Shown here piece after piece: positions 61,670 through 64,000 of a stretch of 64,000 nt of DNA. The position numbers and the translations under genes are program-made. The notes under the pieces are model-generated. The model made no database searches. It was not told where the DNA came from and saw nothing but the letters and a program-made list of their open reading frames with translations. Position 1 is the stretch's first letter. Each line of letters opens with the position of its first letter. Source of the stretch: Casuarius casuarius (Eukaryota > Chordata > Aves > Casuariiformes > Casuariidae). The DNA lies in contig PTFA01000009.1 of NCBI GenBank assembly GCA_003342895.1, forward strand, positions 8,328,677-8,392,676, in the 5' to 3' direction.

Positions 61670-64000
61670 GCCAGTTTCTTAATCCCAGTGCCTCTTGCCC
61701 GGCTCTGGAACAGGCAGATCAGCAGCAACGGTGACATCCCAAGAAGAGGACTACAATGTAATTGTTGTTTTCACCACAGACATCTTCCAAGCTGTGCCTT
61801 GTCTGCTGCATCACGACATTTTAAACTCTTTCTTTGCGCTCTGTTACACTGACTAGACTACTTGCAGCGATGGTCAGGATTTTTTGTTTTGTTTTTTTCC
61901 CAGAGTAGTTATTTTGAATTCTGAGTTCCAAATGTGGCTTGATGAAAGGTAAGGAAAAGTGATTCCTCCAAGGTTAACAGACTGCAATGTAAGCATCTGA
62001 TCTTTGTGCTACAAGATCATTAGACACAGGTCTGAAGACATTCTGGCTGCTGCGCTGACTTTTTAGTTTTCATGTAGATAACTGAAAAGCCACAGTATTT
62101 CCTCTTTCTTTCTTTTTGTGATCCAGCAAGTTTCATAGCAAGGAACATGTTTTTCTTTGAGTTGCTCTGTTGGGCTTCTGGCTTAGCTCCTGCTGAAATC
62201 TATAGAATTATGATGAGATGTGTTTGTGTTTAAAACAGAGGAAAATCACTCCCCAAATTACCTACTGAGATCTGTATATAAAATACAGATACTTAGAAGC
62301 ATTTAAGAGCTAGCTAAAATGAAAATTCTTTTGACAAATTATTTTTTTCCAAAAGATCATCTTTTCTAGAAAACTATCACATTTCAAAAAAAGTAACCAA
62401 TAAATTAAGGCAAGTTTCAATGTCTGTTCAAGCCTCAAGAACTGCATTTTTAAACACAGCTCCAATGTCTTGTGTGATCTGCATTCTCTTGCCATCCTGC
62501 TCTTTATCTCTGTAGCTACATTCAGTGATACAGTGATAAATCTCAGCCAATGTGCTTGGCACATAGAATGGGATACCGGGACATGTGTTTTCAGAGGGAA
62601 GCTCCCTGCTTGGCCAGGTAGCTTATGGGTCTCAGCTTGTCTCTGAAGAGAGAATGGGAAATAAGTGTATTTTCCAATCAGCTGTAACTGAGAAGAAGCT
62701 CTTGATCAACTAATTTGTTTGGTAGGCAGTGATTTCACACCTGAATGAAATGTTTCCTGCTTTTCCTAAAAGACTATTTTTTATGTTCTTAATAAGCAAA
62801 ATTAGTAATTGCTACCCAAAATTCTTGGCTATTATTCTGACACTTTAAAATGTTGTCTCCAGGCTTTCCTATTTTCTTATTGCACAATAATACTTTACAC
62901 TTTCCTTCTAAGACCACTATCTCCAGCGGCTGCCAGTCCTGACATCTACGAATCTCTTTATGATGGGATTGGTGTCTTACTGGGGAGCTTGAGCTACTGA
63001 TATTACAAATATATTTATATTAGGGTAAACGGCCTAAAATTTAAGTGGTCAAGGTTCAGGAATCACACAAAAGGCAGTACATGGAAACTTAAGTTAGACT
63101 TTTTAAATAAGAAAAGAGACAGTAGAGAATAATGTTGCATTTACAGATGTTACAGAAAATTTTGCTTTGTTTACACATCTGTAATTACTATTCTTTCTGA
63201 CATGAAGTAAATAAACTTGAGAAAAGGAGAAATATTTGGTGATCTCTGTCACACGGACCTTGCCCAGCCAGTTCTACCTCAGCTTGCCCCTTGCAGGAAA
63301 GGAGAACACTTTGCTTGGTGGCAAGGAGCAAAGAAGCCTGCGAATACAGTCAGTGGAGAGCGTCCTGGGCATGGAATTGAGCGGGTCACTTACATGCTCT
63401 GCTCTACCAGCCTGATCCAGGAAAGCACAAGTAATTATTTTATATATTGGCATCTCATAGCACAGACAAAATTCAAAGTTCTTCTAGATAAAACTATTAG
63501 GAATTTCCTTTTTTATTTATACAGGTTGCTCTCTTTAAAAACATGAATTTAAAGAAAACAATGGAGCAGATGCCTACCTAGTATAAATGAGGTTTGCTCT
63601 GCTGTACTCAAGAAAAATGGAATAATGTGGCCCCATGTGTCTGTAAAGCATTCAGATCATCTTTGATGATGCAGTTATTGCACAGTATTGACAAACTGTT
63701 TCTAAAGGTAGGTCCCTGAATGTAAAATAAGTGTTAATCAGAGTATAGGATAATTAATAGTTAATAGGATATTATTTTATTAGATTGTAAAGCTCAGACC
63801 AGCAACAGAACGTTAAAAAAAATCACAGAAAAGTCAAAGAATGACAAAAAATACAGAGACAAAATGACATTATGAAGAAAATCTACACTGTGTATCTGGT
63901 AGAATCAGCTGATTTATCAGTTGTGTTGTCTTGTACCATGGGCAGCTGCTTAAGGGCTAGTGTGGAACTTAGGCTTCAATGAGCTAAGTCAGCACGTAAT
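61670..64000. other. No gene recognised
   Basis: AT-rich sequence with short frames. A stretch at 63297-63430 has a strong acceptor (CTTGCCCCTTGCAG), is open in one frame, and ends at a weak donor (CAA|GTAATT). It was not strong enough to call as an exon. Confidence 0.5.

Noticed and set aside
1..64000. Endogenous retrovirus or other viral insertion
   Set aside because: No paired LTRs, primer-binding site or polymerase-like motif was seen in any frame. Absence was judged by eye and short fragments could be missed.
1..64000. tRNA, rRNA or known microRNA genes
   Set aside because: No intact tRNA A/B-box pair outside decayed SINEs, no rRNA-like block, and none of the common conserved vertebrate microRNA sequences I looked for was found.
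1..64000. Bacterial-type systems (operons, CRISPR, defence islands)
   Set aside because: Stop density, splice-like signals, SINE remnants and microsatellites show vertebrate nuclear DNA. There are no long co-directional genes or spaced direct repeats.

Overview
The window looks like nuclear DNA of a vertebrate, most probably a bird. It is AT-rich and non-operonic, with scattered short GC/CpG-rich patches. Almost all open reading frames are shorter than about 110 codons and lie in every frame. Recognisable interspersed repeats are very few and very old: one clear MIR-type SINE, a probable CORE-SINE, decayed fragments resembling CR1 3' ends, and a palindromic 'small sauropsid' repeat. I see no Alu, B1/B2, LINE-1 or intact retrovirus, and no bacterial gene organisation. 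The bird assignment is an inference from sparse old repeats plus CR1-like and sauropsid-type fragments. A slowly evolving reptile cannot be excluded.

Layout. I find no complete protein-coding gene, rRNA, tRNA or CRISPR array. Most of the window reads as intergenic or deep intronic sequence with simple repeats: G homopolymers near 1.36, 3.75 and 20.48 kb; a 260-base purine tract at 28.2-28.4 kb; a 36-unit TG array at 44.07 kb; and a CA array at 60.45 kb. GC-rich islands of 100-600 bases occur near 7.0, 21.3-22.5, 23.5-23.8, 39.0-39.4, 41.9-42.2, 42.7-42.86, 58.56-58.72 and 59.35-59.48 kb. These islands hold most of the longer open frames, as expected where stop codons are rarer.

Possible gene content. 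The best coding candidate is a 144-base stretch at 55466-55609. It is framed by a fair acceptor and an almost ideal donor, is phase-symmetric (1-1), and carries four cysteines spaced C-x-C-x9-C-x6-C, as in an extracellular module. Weaker splice-flanked open stretches lie at 4762-4907, 33858-33959, 57092-57148 and 61538-61594. None can be tied to a named gene, and spliced-looking stretches arise by chance in 64 kb, so all are given low confidence.

Regulatory potential. Several AT-rich, non-repetitive blocks (near 15.4-15.6, 18.2-18.4, 24.4-24.5, 42.9-43.0, 44.6-44.8 and 53.5-53.6 kb) carry dense homeodomain/POU-like words of the kind found in conserved enhancers. Conservation itself cannot be seen from one sequence. 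I did not find a convincing new biological system. The points most worth checking are the cysteine-rich candidate exon, the paired palindromic repeats at 49.9/50.2 kb, and the long purine tract.
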